A stretch of 64,000 nt of DNA from Gordonia sp. SL306 (GTDB lineage Bacteria > Actinomycetota > Actinomycetes > Mycobacteriales > Mycobacteriaceae), in NCBI RefSeq assembly GCF_026625785.1, contig NZ_CP113063.1, positions 3,658,001 through 3,722,000 of the forward strand, given 5' to 3'. The notes below the pieces were generated by a model, which was given only the letters and a program-made list of their open reading frames with translations, searched no databases and was not told the origin of the DNA. The position numbers were made by a program, and so were the translations under genes. Below are positions 22,884-32,749 of the stretch, one piece after another (position 1 is the first letter of the stretch; every line of letters starts with the position of its first letter).

Positions 22884-24464
22884 GTGCCCACCGATCCGTC
22901 GAGCGAGCCCAGCACGTCGTCGACCGAGTCCACGGAGAAATCGACGGCGCCCTCCACCCCTCCGGTCGAATCCACCGGTTCACCGGGCGTGTCCACCGCA
23001 TCATCGGGCGAACCGGTGACGTCGCAGCCCAAGGGGCTGTTGGACCGATACTTCAAGATCGGTCAACGCGGGTCGACCGTCAGTCGTGAGATCCGCGGCG
23101 GCCTCGTCACCTTCTTCACGATGGCCTACATCGTGGTGCTGAACCCGATCGTCATCGGCGGCATCCCGGGGGAGCCGAAGAATGCCGACGTTCTCGGCAA
23201 CGTTCTGCCGCTAGCGCAGGTCGCGGCGGTCACCGCGCTCGTCGCGGGCGTGATGTCCATCATCTTCGGCCTGGTCGCCAACTATCCGTTCGCCATCGCC
23301 ACCGGTCTCGGGATCAACAGCCTCCTGGCCGTGACGATCGCGCCGCAGGTGACGTGGCCGGAGGCGATGGGGCTCGTCGTGATCGACGGCATCATCATCG
23401 TTCTGCTGGCGGTGACCGGCTTCCGCACCGCGGTGTTCAACGCGGTACCGGCCGAACTGAAGGCGGCGATCGCGGCGGGCATCGGTGCGTTCATCGCGTT
23501 CATCGGCTTCGTCGATGCGGGCTTCGTCCGGCGGGTCCCCGACGCCGCGGGCACGACCGTCCCGGTCCAACTCGGTACCGACAACTCCATCAACACCATC
23601 CCGACGCTGATCTTCTCGCTCGGCGTCCTGTTGATGGGCGTGCTGGTGGTGCGCAAGGTGCCCGGAGGCCTGCTCATCGGCATCGTCATCACGACCGTCG
23701 TGTCGATCATTCTCGAGTCGACTCTCGACCTCGGGTCCAGTGCTGACGATCCCAAGGGGTGGAGTCTGTCGATTCCTCAGATTCCCGACGGATTCGGCGG
23801 CATGCCCAATCTGAGTCTGGTCGGCGACGTCGATCTGTTCGGTGCTTTCACCCGGATCGGGGTGCTGGCGGCGTCGGTCCTCGTCTTCACATTGGTGTTG
23901 TCGAACTTCTTCGATGCCATGGGCACGATGACCGGTCTCGGCAAGGAGGCCGGGCTCAGCGATGGCAAGGGCAACCTGCCCGGGATCGGCCGCGCGCTGG
24001 TCGTGGAAGGGACCGGCGCGGTTGCCGGCGGCGTCGCGTCCTCGTCGTCGAACACCGTCTTCGTCGAGTCGGCATCGGGCATCGCCGAAGGTGCGCGGAC
24101 GGGTCTCGCGAACGTCGTGACCGGCGTGTTGTTCCTGCTCGCGATGTTTTTGACGCCGCTGTACGAGGTGGTTCCGCTGGAGGCGGTGGCACCTGCGCTG
24201 GTGGTCGTCGGCGCGATGATGATCGGCCAGGTGAAGCTCATCGACTTCACCAAGTTCTCCCATGCCCTGCCCGCATTCCTGACCATCGTGATCATGCCGT
24301 TCACCTATTCGATCGCCAACGGCATCGGGGTGGGGTTCATCAGCTGGGTGGTGATGGCGGCGGCAGCAGGCAAGGGCCGGTCGGTCCATCCGTTGCTCTG
24401 GATCATCGCCGCGGTGTTTGTAGCATATTTCGCCCGCGGACCGATCTACGACTTGGTGGGGTGA
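22884..24464 (+). CDS. NCS2-family purine permease, AzgA/PbuG type
   Basis: 526 residues. After a 50-residue Ser/Thr/Pro-rich cytoplasmic head, the AzgA pattern starts at 'LDRYFKIGQRGSTVSREI' and 'GLVTFFTMAYIVVLNP', followed by 'FAIATGLGINSLLAV', 'SNFFDAMGTMTGLGKEAGL' and 'SSSSNTVFVESASGIAEGAR'. About 12-14 membrane segments. Members import adenine, guanine or hypoxanthine with protons. GTG start fits the leaderless promoter; the head is longer than in typical AzgA (430-450 residues). It sits as an insertion between the DUF2530 and MarR genes that are adjacent in M. tuberculosis. Confidence 0.9.
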   Translation: MPTDPSSEPSTSSTESTEKSTAPSTPPVESTGSPGVSTASSGEPVTSQPKGLLDRYFKIGQRGSTVSREIRGGLVTFFTMAYIVVLNPIVIGGIPGEPKNADVLGNVLPLAQVAAVTALVAGVMSIIFGLVANYPFAIATGLGINSLLAVTIAPQVTWPEAMGLVVIDGIIIVLLAVTGFRTAVFNAVPAELKAAIAAGIGAFIAFIGFVDAGFVRRVPDAAGTTVPVQLGTDNSINTIPTLIFSLGVLLMGVLVVRKVPGGLLIGIVITTVVSIILESTLDLGSSADDPKGWSLSIPQIPDGFGGMPNLSLVGDVDLFGAFTRIGVLAASVLVFTLVLSNFFDAMGTMTGLGKEAGLSDGKGNLPGIGRALVVEGTGAVAGGVASSSSNTVFVESASGIAEGARTGLANVVTGVLFLLAMFLTPLYEVVPLEAVAPALVVVGAMMIGQVKLIDFTKFSHALPAFLTIVIMPFTYSIANGIGVGFISWVVMAAAAGKGRSVHPLLWIIAAVFVAYFARGPIYDLVG

Positions 24465-24524
24465 CCACGGCGGGTCGGAATGATCGACCTGTGTCCTCCA
24501 AAAGGACGAATCCTGCAATCGCAA

Positions 24525-24566
24525 ATCACGCTATCGCATTGCGTGATCGTAGAAGTGAATTACGCT
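24525..24566. promoter_or_regulatory. MarR-type dyad and leaderless -10
   Basis: ATCACGC (24525-24531) and GCGTGAT (24541-24547) form a perfect 7-bp inverted repeat with a 9-nt spacer. TACGCT (24561-24566) ends 7 nt before the GTG of the MarR gene at 24574. The dyad sits where a -35 region would be, which suits autorepression. Confidence 0.55.
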
Positions 24567-24573
24567 TAGCGGC

Positions 24574-25095
24574 GTGGACTCAGTGGTCTCAGATATGGCT
24601 CGCTCGGACAGGACATTCGCGGACATGACTATCTCGCACCTCGAAATGACGGATATGACCTTGCCGGACAGAACGCTGTCCGGTGAGTTGTCGCTGGCGA
24701 TCGTCCGACTCGCCAGACGGCTTCGAGGGCGCCGGGTCAGCAAGGTCGTGTCGTTGACGCAGTTGTCCGCGCTGTCGACACTCCACCACGAAGGTCCCAT
24801 GTCGCCGGGTGCGCTGGCCCTCGCCGAACGGGTGCAGCCGCCATCCATGACACGGGTGATCGCGTCGCTCTCGGACCTCGGGATGGTGCGGCGTGAACCG
24901 CATCCCACCGACGGGCGGCAGGCGATCGTCACCCTTGCCGAACGCGGCAACGAGGTGATCACCGCCGAACTCGACGCCCGCGAGGAGTGGTTGAGTGCGC
25001 GGCTGGCAGAGCTGACGCCCCACGACCGAGGTCAGCTCGCGGCCATCGTCCCGATCATCAACAAGCTCATCAACGGCGACGACGACGCACGCTGA
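24574..25095 (+). CDS. MarR family transcriptional regulator
   Basis: 173 residues. Winged HTH: 'LTQLSALSTLHHEGPMSPGAL', 'VQPPSMTRVIASLSDLGMVRRE' and wing 'PTDGRQAIVTLAERGNEVI'. The first 30 residues are odd for the family, an imperfect repeat of DMT/DRT units (DMTISHLEM, DMTLPDRTL); an internal ATG at 24625 or 24655 could be the true start, but the leaderless -10 supports GTG 24574. Position next to DUF2530 and SpoU-type genes matches Rv0880 of M. tuberculosis (from memory). A dyad in front suggests autoregulation. Confidence 0.85.
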   Translation: MDSVVSDMARSDRTFADMTISHLEMTDMTLPDRTLSGELSLAIVRLARRLRGRRVSKVVSLTQLSALSTLHHEGPMSPGALALAERVQPPSMTRVIASLSDLGMVRREPHPTDGRQAIVTLAERGNEVITAELDAREEWLSARLAELTPHDRGQLAAIVPIINKLINGDDDAR

Positions 25096-25126
25096 GTGAA
25101 CGGTCGTCCGGCGACGTGAACGGCCA

Positions 25127-26371
25127 CTAGAAGAACGTCCCGGCGAACGGTGCCCGATCGGTGGCGAAGGCGCGGTCGAGGGCCGCGAGGGTGTCCGCGC
25201 TGTCGGTCCACAGGCGCTCGGCCGCCGCGAATCTGCGCGCAGGCGTGCCGCCGAGGAAGATCGATCCGAGTACGGAGATGTCCATACGTACTGTCGGCGT
25301 CGCCGAACTGGGTGCGACGATCGCGCCGCCGTCACGGATGGACACGTCGAAAATGCCTCCGCGGCCGCGGAACTCGTCCGTCACCTCGATCACGACGTCG
25401 AGATCCGCCGCGAAGCGGCGGGAGCCGAGTGCCCGCGGGACATCGAGGATACGGAGCCACATCGTGTCGCGGACGCCGGTCACCGAGACCGCTCGATGGT
25501 TCGTGAGGGAGACGGGCAGCGGATCGTCGACGGGGATCGACGCCGTGACCGTCGGCATGAGATCGAGTCCCACGAGTACCCGCCACAGATCGGTGTGTGC
25601 CTCATCCGTGGCGGCGACCACCTCGGCGATGTCCCCGCGGGTCGGTTGCGTCGACTGATTGATCCGGTACGCCGCGTAACCGTCGGGGTGGAGCAGATAG
25701 TGCATACCACTGCTGTGGGCCGGGCGCTGCGATGCACGATCGGCCAGGATCGGGTCCCACCACGACTGTGGGCGGGCCAGGGCACCCGGGCGGGTCGCCG
25801 TCCAGCGTGCGTGGAGTTCAGGGATGTGGCGGGCCACCTCGTCACCTGTGGCGTAGTTGACCGGCGAGTGAGCGCGGTCGGCTCGGTGGCGCATCTTGGC
25901 GGCACCGAGGTCGACGGTGACGTCCTGCGCGAAACAGGTCGGGCCGAATCCGAATCGCTCGTAGATGGTGGCCTCGCTGGCGGTGAGGATCGCGAACAGC
26001 TGATCCTCGGCCTCCCACTGATCGAACAGGTCCGTGATCATCGTCCGCAGGATGCCGCGTCGGCGGTGGGTCGCGGCCACCGACACCCAGGAGAGCCCGG
26101 CCGCGGGGTGCGCCGCTCCGCCCGGCAACGTCATGGCCATGCGATAGAACATCGAGACGCCGACGAGTGGCCGGCCTGCGAGCCCGTCGGGATCGCGCAC
26201 CAGGACCACGTCGGCGTCGTCGACCTTGCCCCGCATGTCCGCCTGCTCGGCCGCCGACAGCGGGTTGGTCATCAGGAAGGCGCGCGCGTCGGTCGCGAAG
26301 ATCTCGTCCCAGTCCGCATCGGTGGCACGGGCCACGGTGAGCGCGGATGAAGCGGCCTGCAGATTACTCAC
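25127..26371 (-). CDS. eis: Eis-like GNAT N-acetyltransferase
   Basis: 414 residues, close to mycobacterial Eis (about 400). Tripartite build: N-terminal GNAT with acetyl-CoA motif 'VSVAATHRRRGILRTMI', second GNAT-like half, and C-terminal sterol-carrier-like domain ('FDVSIRDGGAIVAP', 'RMDISVLGSIFLGG'). Eis uses a Tyr and the C-terminal carboxylate; here 'TSEATIYERFGFG' supplies the Tyr and the chain ends 'PFAGTFF' with a terminal Phe, as in Eis. Eis acetylates amines including aminoglycosides and lysines. GTG start. It lies between the MarR and SpoU genes, an insertion relative to the mycobacterial order. Confidence 0.85.
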   Translation of the reverse strand: MSNLQAASSALTVARATDADWDEIFATDARAFLMTNPLSAAEQADMRGKVDDADVVLVRDPDGLAGRPLVGVSMFYRMAMTLPGGAAHPAAGLSWVSVAATHRRRGILRTMITDLFDQWEAEDQLFAILTASEATIYERFGFGPTCFAQDVTVDLGAAKMRHRADRAHSPVNYATGDEVARHIPELHARWTATRPGALARPQSWWDPILADRASQRPAHSSGMHYLLHPDGYAAYRINQSTQPTRGDIAEVVAATDEAHTDLWRVLVGLDLMPTVTASIPVDDPLPVSLTNHRAVSVTGVRDTMWLRILDVPRALGSRRFAADLDVVIEVTDEFRGRGGIFDVSIRDGGAIVAPSSATPTVRMDISVLGSIFLGGTPARRFAAAERLWTDSADTLAALDRAFATDRAPFAGTFF

Positions 26372-26419
26372 CTGTCAACCGTTTCACAGGCGGTCGGGAC
26401 CGATGCGAGCAGCCCCGCC

Positions 26420-26502
26420 ATCCCGCCGACAGAAACCCGATCCCGCCGACAGCAACCCCGATCCCGCCGACAGCAACCCCGATCGCGCCGACAGCAGCCC
26501 TG
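26420..26502. repeat. Four tandem copies of a 21-bp unit
   Basis: Unit ATCCCGCCGACAGCAACCCCG: copies at 26420-26439 (one base short), 26440-26460, 26461-26481 and 26482-26502 (three changes). The array lies between the eis-like start and the rightward SpoU gene, in a 177-bp divergent gap. No CRISPR-like spacers: units are directly joined. Confidence 0.85.
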
Positions 26503-26548
26503 CCGGACCGGTCCGGAGAGGCGAGTACCGCCTTGGCAGACTGTCGGG

Positions 26549-27403
26549 GTGGCCACCATCCGAGTCGACGTCATCGACATCGACGACCCCGCCGATCCGC
26601 GGGTCGACGACTTTCGCGATCTGAACTCCGTCGACCGACGACCCGACCTGCCCGCGTTGCCGGGTGGTCGGGTGGGCAAGGGCCTGGTGATCGCCGAGGG
26701 GGTGCTTGTCGTGCAGCGGATGATCGCCTCGCGGTTTTCGCCGCACGCATTTCTCGGGGTGGACAAGCGGCTCACCGAGCTGGCCGACGACCTCACCGCG
26801 CCGTCGCTCGACGGTGTGCCCTTCTACCGCGCATCCGCGGAGGTGATGGCCGAGGTCGTCGGTTTTCACCTGAACCGAGGGGTTCTCGGGGCGGCCCGCC
26901 GGCCCCCATCACTGTCGGTCGCGGAAGCGATCGCGGGTGCGCGGACCATCGCGGTCCTCGAGGGCGTCAACGACCACGAGAACATCGGCAGCATCTTCCG
27001 CAATGCCGCGGGACTCGAGGTGGACGCCGTGCTGTTCGGTGCCGGATGCGCGGACCCGCTGTACCGCCGCTGCGTCCGGGTGTCGATGGGTCATGCGCTG
27101 CTCGTCCCATTCGCACGCTTCGACGATTGGCCGAGAGGACTGACCACGCTGGGCGACAACGGGTTCCGGATGATCTCGCTGACTCCCGGCGACGGTGCCG
27201 TCCCGCTGTCGGGTGCGGTCGACGCGGAGAAGGTCGCGTTTCTGGTCGGCGCGGAGGGCCCCGGATTGTCCGAGACGGCGATGCGCGCCAGCCATGTCCG
27301 CGCCCGGATCCCGATGAGCCGTGGCACCGACTCGCTCAATGTCGCGACGGCCGCGGCGATCGCGTTCTACGAACGTGCCCGATCGGGCACCATGGACGGA
27401 TGA
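26549..27403 (+). CDS. TrmH/SpoU-family RNA 2'-O-methyltransferase
   Basis: 284 residues. N-terminal RNA-binding part, then the knotted SPOUT domain: motif 1 'LEGVNDHENIGSIFRNAAG' (137-155 region), motif 2 'FLVGAEGPGLSE', motif 3 'IPMSRGTDSLNVATAAAIAFYE' region. Family members methylate ribose in tRNA or rRNA using AdoMet; target unknown. GTG start; the hexamer CAGACT six bases before it is a weak match to the leaderless pattern. Ortholog of Rv0881 by position and build. Overlaps the next gene by 4 nt (ATGA). Confidence 0.9.
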   Translation: MATIRVDVIDIDDPADPRVDDFRDLNSVDRRPDLPALPGGRVGKGLVIAEGVLVVQRMIASRFSPHAFLGVDKRLTELADDLTAPSLDGVPFYRASAEVMAEVVGFHLNRGVLGAARRPPSLSVAEAIAGARTIAVLEGVNDHENIGSIFRNAAGLEVDAVLFGAGCADPLYRRCVRVSMGHALLVPFARFDDWPRGLTTLGDNGFRMISLTPGDGAVPLSGAVDAEKVAFLVGAEGPGLSETAMRASHVRARIPMSRGTDSLNVATAAAIAFYERARSGTMDG

Positions 27404-27738
27404 TCTCGACAGATCGCGACGGCCGGCGACGGATCCGTCTGTCTGTGCCAGATGCCGACCGGGTCGTCGACGAGCCGACGCCGTGGGTTCTCGGTCTGCT
27501 GGTCTCGGCGATCTGTGCCCTGTTCGCCACGTGCTTGCTCGTCGGTGTCTACGAACTCATCGGTGGCGTGCTGAGCTGGCTCGGGTTGGCGGCCGTCGTG
27601 GTGGTCACGGTCGGACTGGGGTGGACACTGTGGGATCTGCGCGAGCGACCTGTCTGGCGATGGATCGTGTGGGGCAGCATCATCGGCCTGCTGGCCGGGT
27701 TCGGCTCGACGGTGGCGCTCCTCGCGATGGGCCGATGA
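27400..27738 (+). CDS. DUF2537 membrane protein
   Basis: 112 residues with three hydrophobic segments ('PWVLGLLVSAICALFATCLL', 'GGVLSWLGLAAVVVVTVGLG', 'WIVWGSIIGLLAGFGSTVAL') and a conserved-looking 'WDLRERPVWRWIVWG'. It corresponds by position and size to mycobacterial Rv0882 (DUF2537). Start ATG overlaps the methyltransferase stop, so it is translationally coupled. Function unknown. Confidence 0.75.
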   Translation: MISTDRDGRRRIRLSVPDADRVVDEPTPWVLGLLVSAICALFATCLLVGVYELIGGVLSWLGLAAVVVVTVGLGWTLWDLRERPVWRWIVWGSIIGLLAGFGSTVALLAMGR

Positions 27739-27778
27739 CAGGTGGCGCACCGACCGCGCCGTCGGCCGTCGGACCCCG

Positions 27779-28579
27779 TCAGTTGCCGAAACCGAAATAG
27801 CGGGCGATCCGTCCCCGTTGTCGGGTGGGACGGACCGGGTCGTGGTCCGGCGGTGCGGGATTCGGGGTGTCGTCCGACGGGCGCTGCTCGACCGGCACTT
27901 GGCTGCGGCTCCGGTAGTCCCGCCAATCCGATTCTCCCGGTACGTAATCGGCAGGGTGAATCGCGAAGGCGGTGACCGGGATTCGCGACGGATCGTGATC
28001 ACCTTCGATGCGCGGGCGGGTGAACCGGAAACCCAGCCATTCCCGATTCGCCTGCTCGGCGAGGTGCTGCGGGTGAAACGGCAATGCCAGAGGTTCCGGG
28101 GCGACGCCCGGCGCATAACGGAGGGGGTGCTCGCCGGCCCAGAACTCCCGCTCGAACGGGTACGGGAGTCCGCAATCCTCGAAGATGGTGACCGGATCCG
28201 CCCCGAACGATCTGCGGAGCTCGCCGTGCTCCCACCGTGCGAAGGTTCCGGTCGCCGTCTCGGGATCCGTGTAGAGCACCGTCGCTGCGGAGCTCTGTCG
28301 GATGGACGCGATCGTCCGGGTCAGCGTCGATGGTTGGGTGGTCGCGAACAGCGAACAGGTGATGACGGCCAGTCGCCCGTACCAACCGGCGTACACGTGG
28401 GCGTCCTGCGCCGCGGCGGCGGTCGCGAGGTCGGTGTCAGCGAATGGGACCAGTACCCGGTCGCCGTAGATGGCCTCGGCCAATTTCTGCGCTGCGACAA
28501 CGTCATTGGTGGGGGAGGCGAGCTCTGCAACCGGATTGTCGCTGTCGATGAACCAGAGGGTGACCGCGCGTGCCGACAC
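27779..28579 (-). CDS. DUF6928-like hypothetical protein
   Basis: 266 residues, soluble, one domain of about 210 residues followed by a Pro/Arg-rich tail ending in 'RIARYFGFGN'. The opening 'RAVTLWFIDSDNPVAEL' and 'LYTDPETATGTFARWEHGELRRSF' resemble proteins I know as DUF6928 ('LxYADGD', 'RWxxGxLRR'). GTG start at 28579 with -10 TAGTCT on the minus strand at 28591-28586, overlapping the sepH stop codon. No catalytic motif seen. Its position just behind sepH, on the same strand, may mean read-through expression as well. Confidence 0.6.
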   Translation of the reverse strand: MSARAVTLWFIDSDNPVAELASPTNDVVAAQKLAEAIYGDRVLVPFADTDLATAAAAQDAHVYAGWYGRLAVITCSLFATTQPSTLTRTIASIRQSSAATVLYTDPETATGTFARWEHGELRRSFGADPVTIFEDCGLPYPFEREFWAGEHPLRYAPGVAPEPLALPFHPQHLAEQANREWLGFRFTRPRIEGDHDPSRIPVTAFAIHPADYVPGESDWRDYRSRSQVPVEQRPSDDTPNPAPPDHDPVRPTRQRGRIARYFGFGN

Positions 28580-28588
28580 GTCGAGAGA

Positions 28589-29590
28589 CTAGCTGTTGCC
28601 GTTGCTGCGGACGCCGAGCAGAACGTCTTCCCACGCGGGGACCGCAGGCTTGCGCGACTTGCGCCGAGGCTTCGTCGACGGGGCGGAGGCCTGGTTGTCG
28701 GTGTGCTCGCCGGAGGCCGTGGTCGCCGCAGGCGCCACGTCGTCGTCGCGTTCGGAGGCGTCCGCGGGCCGAGAATCGGGCTCTGTCCAGGTCGCATCGT
28801 CGCGACCGCCGAAATCTATGGCGACCGTGCCGTGCTCGTCGTGGCCCGGCTGCTGTGATCCACCGCGGGTGCGTTGCGCATCGATCAGACGGTCGGCGTC
28901 GACGGTGACCTCGTCATGACCGTCGGCGCTGGTTCCGGCGACCGGGTCGACCTCGGGGTGCGGCGTCAGGTCCGGGGTTGCCACCGGCGTCAGCCGCCGG
29001 CGCGGCGGAATGGCCTCGGGATGGGTCAGCTCGTCGGCCAGGTCGTCGAGCGGATCGGCCGTGCCACCGTGGGCGCCGGGCTGGAAGCGCCAGTGGGCGT
29101 GATTGTCGGTACGTCCGACGTGCCAACCCACCTGCACCACCCAGTGGCCGTCGTCGCCCTTCCAGGCGTCCCATTCCACGTCCTGTTGGCTGTGGCCCAT
29201 CGCGGTCAGGGCCTCGGCGACGACCTCACCGAGGGTCGAGACCGACGGACCGTCTTCGCGGATCGGGTGCGACATCGAGGCCAGCTCGGTGGCCCGGGCG
29301 CGCTCGAGAAGGACGGGATGGGCGAAACGCTCGATCTTGTCGACCGGAACCCCGGCCAGTGCCGCGACCTCCGGCACACTTGCACCGGCCCGGATGCGGG
29401 CCTGTATCTCTCGCGGCCTGAGTGAGCTTTCCATTTCGATCTCGATCTGCCCCAATCGTGAGATGTCACCGCGTGCGGCGGCGCGGAGGCGCTCGTCGGC
29501 CGCGATCCGGTACTTCTCACCCGACTCCGGGTCCTGGCAGATCACATGGGTGCCGTCGGCCTCGACGCCGATGACGCGTAGCTCACGCAT
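28589..29590 (-). CDS. sepH: Septation protein SepH
   Basis: 333 residues. N-terminal SepH domain: 'MRELRVIGVEADGTHVIC', 'YRIAADERLRAAARGD' and an HTH-like stretch 'LRPREIQARIRAGASVPEVAALAGVPVDKIERFAHPV' spread over residues 60-95; 'WDAWKGDDGHWVVQV' around 150; then an acidic, disordered C-terminal half with a basic tail 'PRRKSRKPAVPAWEDVL'. SepH binds FtsZ and promotes Z-ring assembly in actinobacteria. Very strong ribosome site (GGAGGAGG). Ortholog of Rv0883c. Upstream lies a 323-bp gap to serC. Confidence 0.92.
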   Translation of the reverse strand: MRELRVIGVEADGTHVICQDPESGEKYRIAADERLRAAARGDISRLGQIEIEMESSLRPREIQARIRAGASVPEVAALAGVPVDKIERFAHPVLLERARATELASMSHPIREDGPSVSTLGEVVAEALTAMGHSQQDVEWDAWKGDDGHWVVQVGWHVGRTDNHAHWRFQPGAHGGTADPLDDLADELTHPEAIPPRRRLTPVATPDLTPHPEVDPVAGTSADGHDEVTVDADRLIDAQRTRGGSQQPGHDEHGTVAIDFGGRDDATWTEPDSRPADASERDDDVAPAATTASGEHTDNQASAPSTKPRRKSRKPAVPAWEDVLLGVRSNGNS

Positions 29591-29694
29591 CTGCTCCTCC
29601 TCCAGTGACCACGAGTGCGGGCATTGGGGTCAGGTTAGACCACCGGTGGGTCGCCGAGCCGTGGGACACGCGGCAAAACCGCAGATCAGCAAGG

Positions 29695-29715
29695 CTGTGG
29701 CGCATGCTGCCACAG
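29695..29715. other. 7-bp hairpin upstream of sepH
   Basis: CTGTGGC (29695-29701) and GCCACAG (29709-29715) pair perfectly around GCATGCT. About 105 nt before the sepH start; either an operator or a leader hairpin. Confidence 0.35.
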
Positions 29716-29790
29716 GGGCAGGTGTGTCGCAAGTGACCCATGTGCCACCCTACGCTCCTGCCTCCCGCACAATCCCACCGATGCCAGACA

Positions 29791-29865
29791 CCGCAGCCGC
29801 GACGGTTTCGGTCATCCGCGACGCCCAAACGGGGGCGCGGATGCCGGAAACCGTCGCGGCTGCGG
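29791..29865 (-). terminator. 30-bp inverted repeat downstream of serC
   Basis: Arms 29791-29820 and 29836-29865 match at 28 of 30 positions, with a 15-nt loop. The core CCGCAGCCGCGACGGTTTC is perfectly repeated in inverse. It lies about 50 nt beyond the serC stop, so a strong stem-loop would form at the serC 3' end; no U-tract follows. REP-like origin is possible. Confidence 0.55.
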
Positions 29866-29913
29866 GTTGGGGTTCGTGGGGAGGAGAGGGGAGTGTGGGG
29901 TTGGGGTTGGGGG
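29866..29913 (+). other. G-rich tract abutting the serC stop codon (G-quadruplex-capable)
   Basis: Plus strand runs such as GGGGTTGGGGTTGGGGG at 29897-29913 directly touch the TAA of serC (29914-29916, minus strand). The serC mRNA therefore enters a C-rich stretch right after its stop. A similar tract follows the citrate synthase at 34502. Confidence 0.6.
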
Positions 29914-31188
<1,275 letters not shown>

Positions 31189-31197
<9 letters not shown>

Positions 31198-31854
31198 ATG
31201 CGCGCCGATGACCGCACCACCCGGGCCCGTCTGCGCGACACCGCCATCGAGGTGTTCGCCCGTGACGGGTTCTCCGCGACGGTGCGGGCCATCGCCGAGT
31301 CGGCGCACGTCAGCCCCGCTCTGGTGATCCATCACTTCGGCAGCAAGGAGAAGCTGCGGGCGGAGTGCGACGCGCATGTGCTGCGGCGCACTCGCGAGGT
31401 CAACCGGGCCACCGTCGAAACACGGCCGGGTGCAACGGCTTTCGACGGGATGCTGGCCAAGATGGACTCGATCGACGAGGACGGGCCCCGCATCGTTTAC
31501 CTCATCCGCAGCCTGCAGGCGGGCGGCGACATGGCGCGAGCGCTCCTCGACCACCTCGCCGACGACGCCGAAGAGACGTTCCGCGGCGGGGTGGCGGCCG
31601 GCACGATTCGCCCCTCACGTGACGAGCAGGCAAGGGCGCGTTACATGGTCGCCCAGTCCATGGGTGCGTTGCTGGTGGATGTGGTGATGCATCCGCCGGA
31701 CGACTGGTCGGACGCGGGCGCAATCCTGCGGTCCTACCTCGACCGCGTGGTGGTCCCCGCCACCGAGATGGCCGTCCACGGCGTCATGGCGGACGACTCC
31801 CTGCTCGACGCAGTCCTGGCATACCGAGAGGAACATGATGGCCCGACAACATGA
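31189..31854 (+). CDS. TetR regulator of ABC exporter (RaaS/Rv1219c-like)
   Basis: 221 residues. HTH 'FARDGFSATVRAIAESAH' and 'VSPALVIHHFGSKEKLRAECD', then a helical domain with 'VYLIRSLQAGGDMARALLDHL'. The gene heads an operon with ABC ATPase and permease, the same set as M. tuberculosis Rv1219c-Rv1218c-Rv1217c, whose TetR (RaaS) represses the exporter. ATG 31189 is chosen from the -10 spacing; ATG 31198 is the alternative. The operator repeats overlap the start, so tight autorepression is expected. The 3' end overlaps the ATPase start by 20 nt. Confidence 0.88.
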
Positions 31855-32749
31855 TCCGGTGATCGACGTGACCGGACTGCGCAAGCGTTTCGGTTCCTTC
31901 CAGGCCCTCGACGGTCTCGACCTGCAGGTGCGTGCCGGCGAGGTTGCCGGTTTCCTCGGTCCCAACGGTGCGGGCAAGTCGACGACGATCCGCGTCGTGC
32001 TGGGGATGTACCGGCAGGACGGTGGCCGGGTCCGGGTGTTCGGTGCCGACCCGCTCGCCGACGCGGTGTCGATCCATCGGCGCCTCGCCTACGTGCCGGG
32101 TGACGTGAACCTGTGGCCGCAACTCTCGGGCGGTGAATGTATCGACCTGCTGCTGTCGCTGCGCGACCTGCGGAGCGAATCTGCCACGCGCAAGGCCGAA
32201 CTCATCGATCGATTCGAGCTCGACCCCACCAAGAAGGCGTCGACCTACTCGAAGGGGAACCGGCAGAAGGTCGCGCTGATCGCGGCGTTGTGCGCCGACA
32301 CCGAGTTGTTGATCCTCGACGAACCGACCTCCGGACTCGACCCGCTGATGACGCGCGAGTTCGCGGACTGTGTCGCCGAACGGGCCCGGACCGGGTCGGC
32401 GGTACTCATGTCGAGTCACATTCTCGCCGAGGTCGAGGAGTTGTGCGAGACCGTCACTATCATCCGCGCGGGGAAGACTGTTCAGTCGGGCACCCTCGCC
32501 GAGCTGCGGCACCTACGTCGATCGCGCGTGACGGCGACGGTCGCCGGTGATGCGTCGGGTCTGGCCACCATGCCGGACGTGCACGATTTCGAGTCCGACG
32601 GCGACGCTGTGAGTTTCACGGTCGCCGACGGTGGTCTGGCCGCGGTCACGACAGCCCTGGCCGGACTGGACGTCCGAACCCTGGCCGTCGAACCGCCGAG
32701 CCTCGAGGAGCTGTTCCTGCATGCGTACGGGGACAAGGAGCCGGCGTGA
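31835..32749 (+). CDS. ABC exporter ATP-binding protein
   Basis: 304 residues. Walker A 'GPNGAGKST', signature 'YSKGNRQKVALIAAL' (atypical YSKGN in place of LSGGQ, as in several drug/DrrA-like exporters), Walker B 'LLILDEPTSGLDP', H-loop 'MSSHILAEVEEL'. The C-terminal 75 residues form an extra small domain, as in DrrA/NatA-type subunits. Overlaps tetR upstream; its TGA overlaps the permease start (GTGATG). With the permease it should export drugs or lipophilic compounds; similar to Rv1218c by build. Confidence 0.92.
   Translation: MMARQHDPVIDVTGLRKRFGSFQALDGLDLQVRAGEVAGFLGPNGAGKSTTIRVVLGMYRQDGGRVRVFGADPLADAVSIHRRLAYVPGDVNLWPQLSGGECIDLLLSLRDLRSESATRKAELIDRFELDPTKKASTYSKGNRQKVALIAALCADTELLILDEPTSGLDPLMTREFADCVAERARTGSAVLMSSHILAEVEELCETVTIIRAGKTVQSGTLAELRHLRRSRVTATVAGDASGLATMPDVHDFESDGDAVSFTVADGGLAAVTTALAGLDVRTLAVEPPSLEELFLHAYGDKEPA

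Larger units (their letters stand above)
29591..29913. other. 323-bp gap between serC and sepH: hairpins and G-rich tract, no gene
   Basis: No convincing ORF. It holds the sepH ribosome site, a small hairpin (29695-29715), a long inverted repeat (29791-29865) and a G-rich tract (to 29913). Both flanking genes run leftward, so it contains the serC 3' end and the sepH promoter. Confidence 0.7.

Noticed and set aside
24493-24507. GTCCT-CCAAA-AGGAC as a terminator of the AzgA-type gene
   Set aside because: Only five base pairs and no U-tract; too weak to list as a feature.
23211-24524. 437-residue open frame opposite the AzgA-type permease
   Set aside because: Shadow of a membrane protein gene; Asp/Arg/His/Gln-rich with no motif.
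26420-26502. Tandem 21-bp units as a CRISPR array
   Set aside because: Units are directly joined without spacers and no cas gene is present.
29791-29865. Long inverted repeat as the end of an insertion sequence
   Set aside because: The arms are only 15 nt apart with no transposase or target duplication; a hairpin or REP is simpler.
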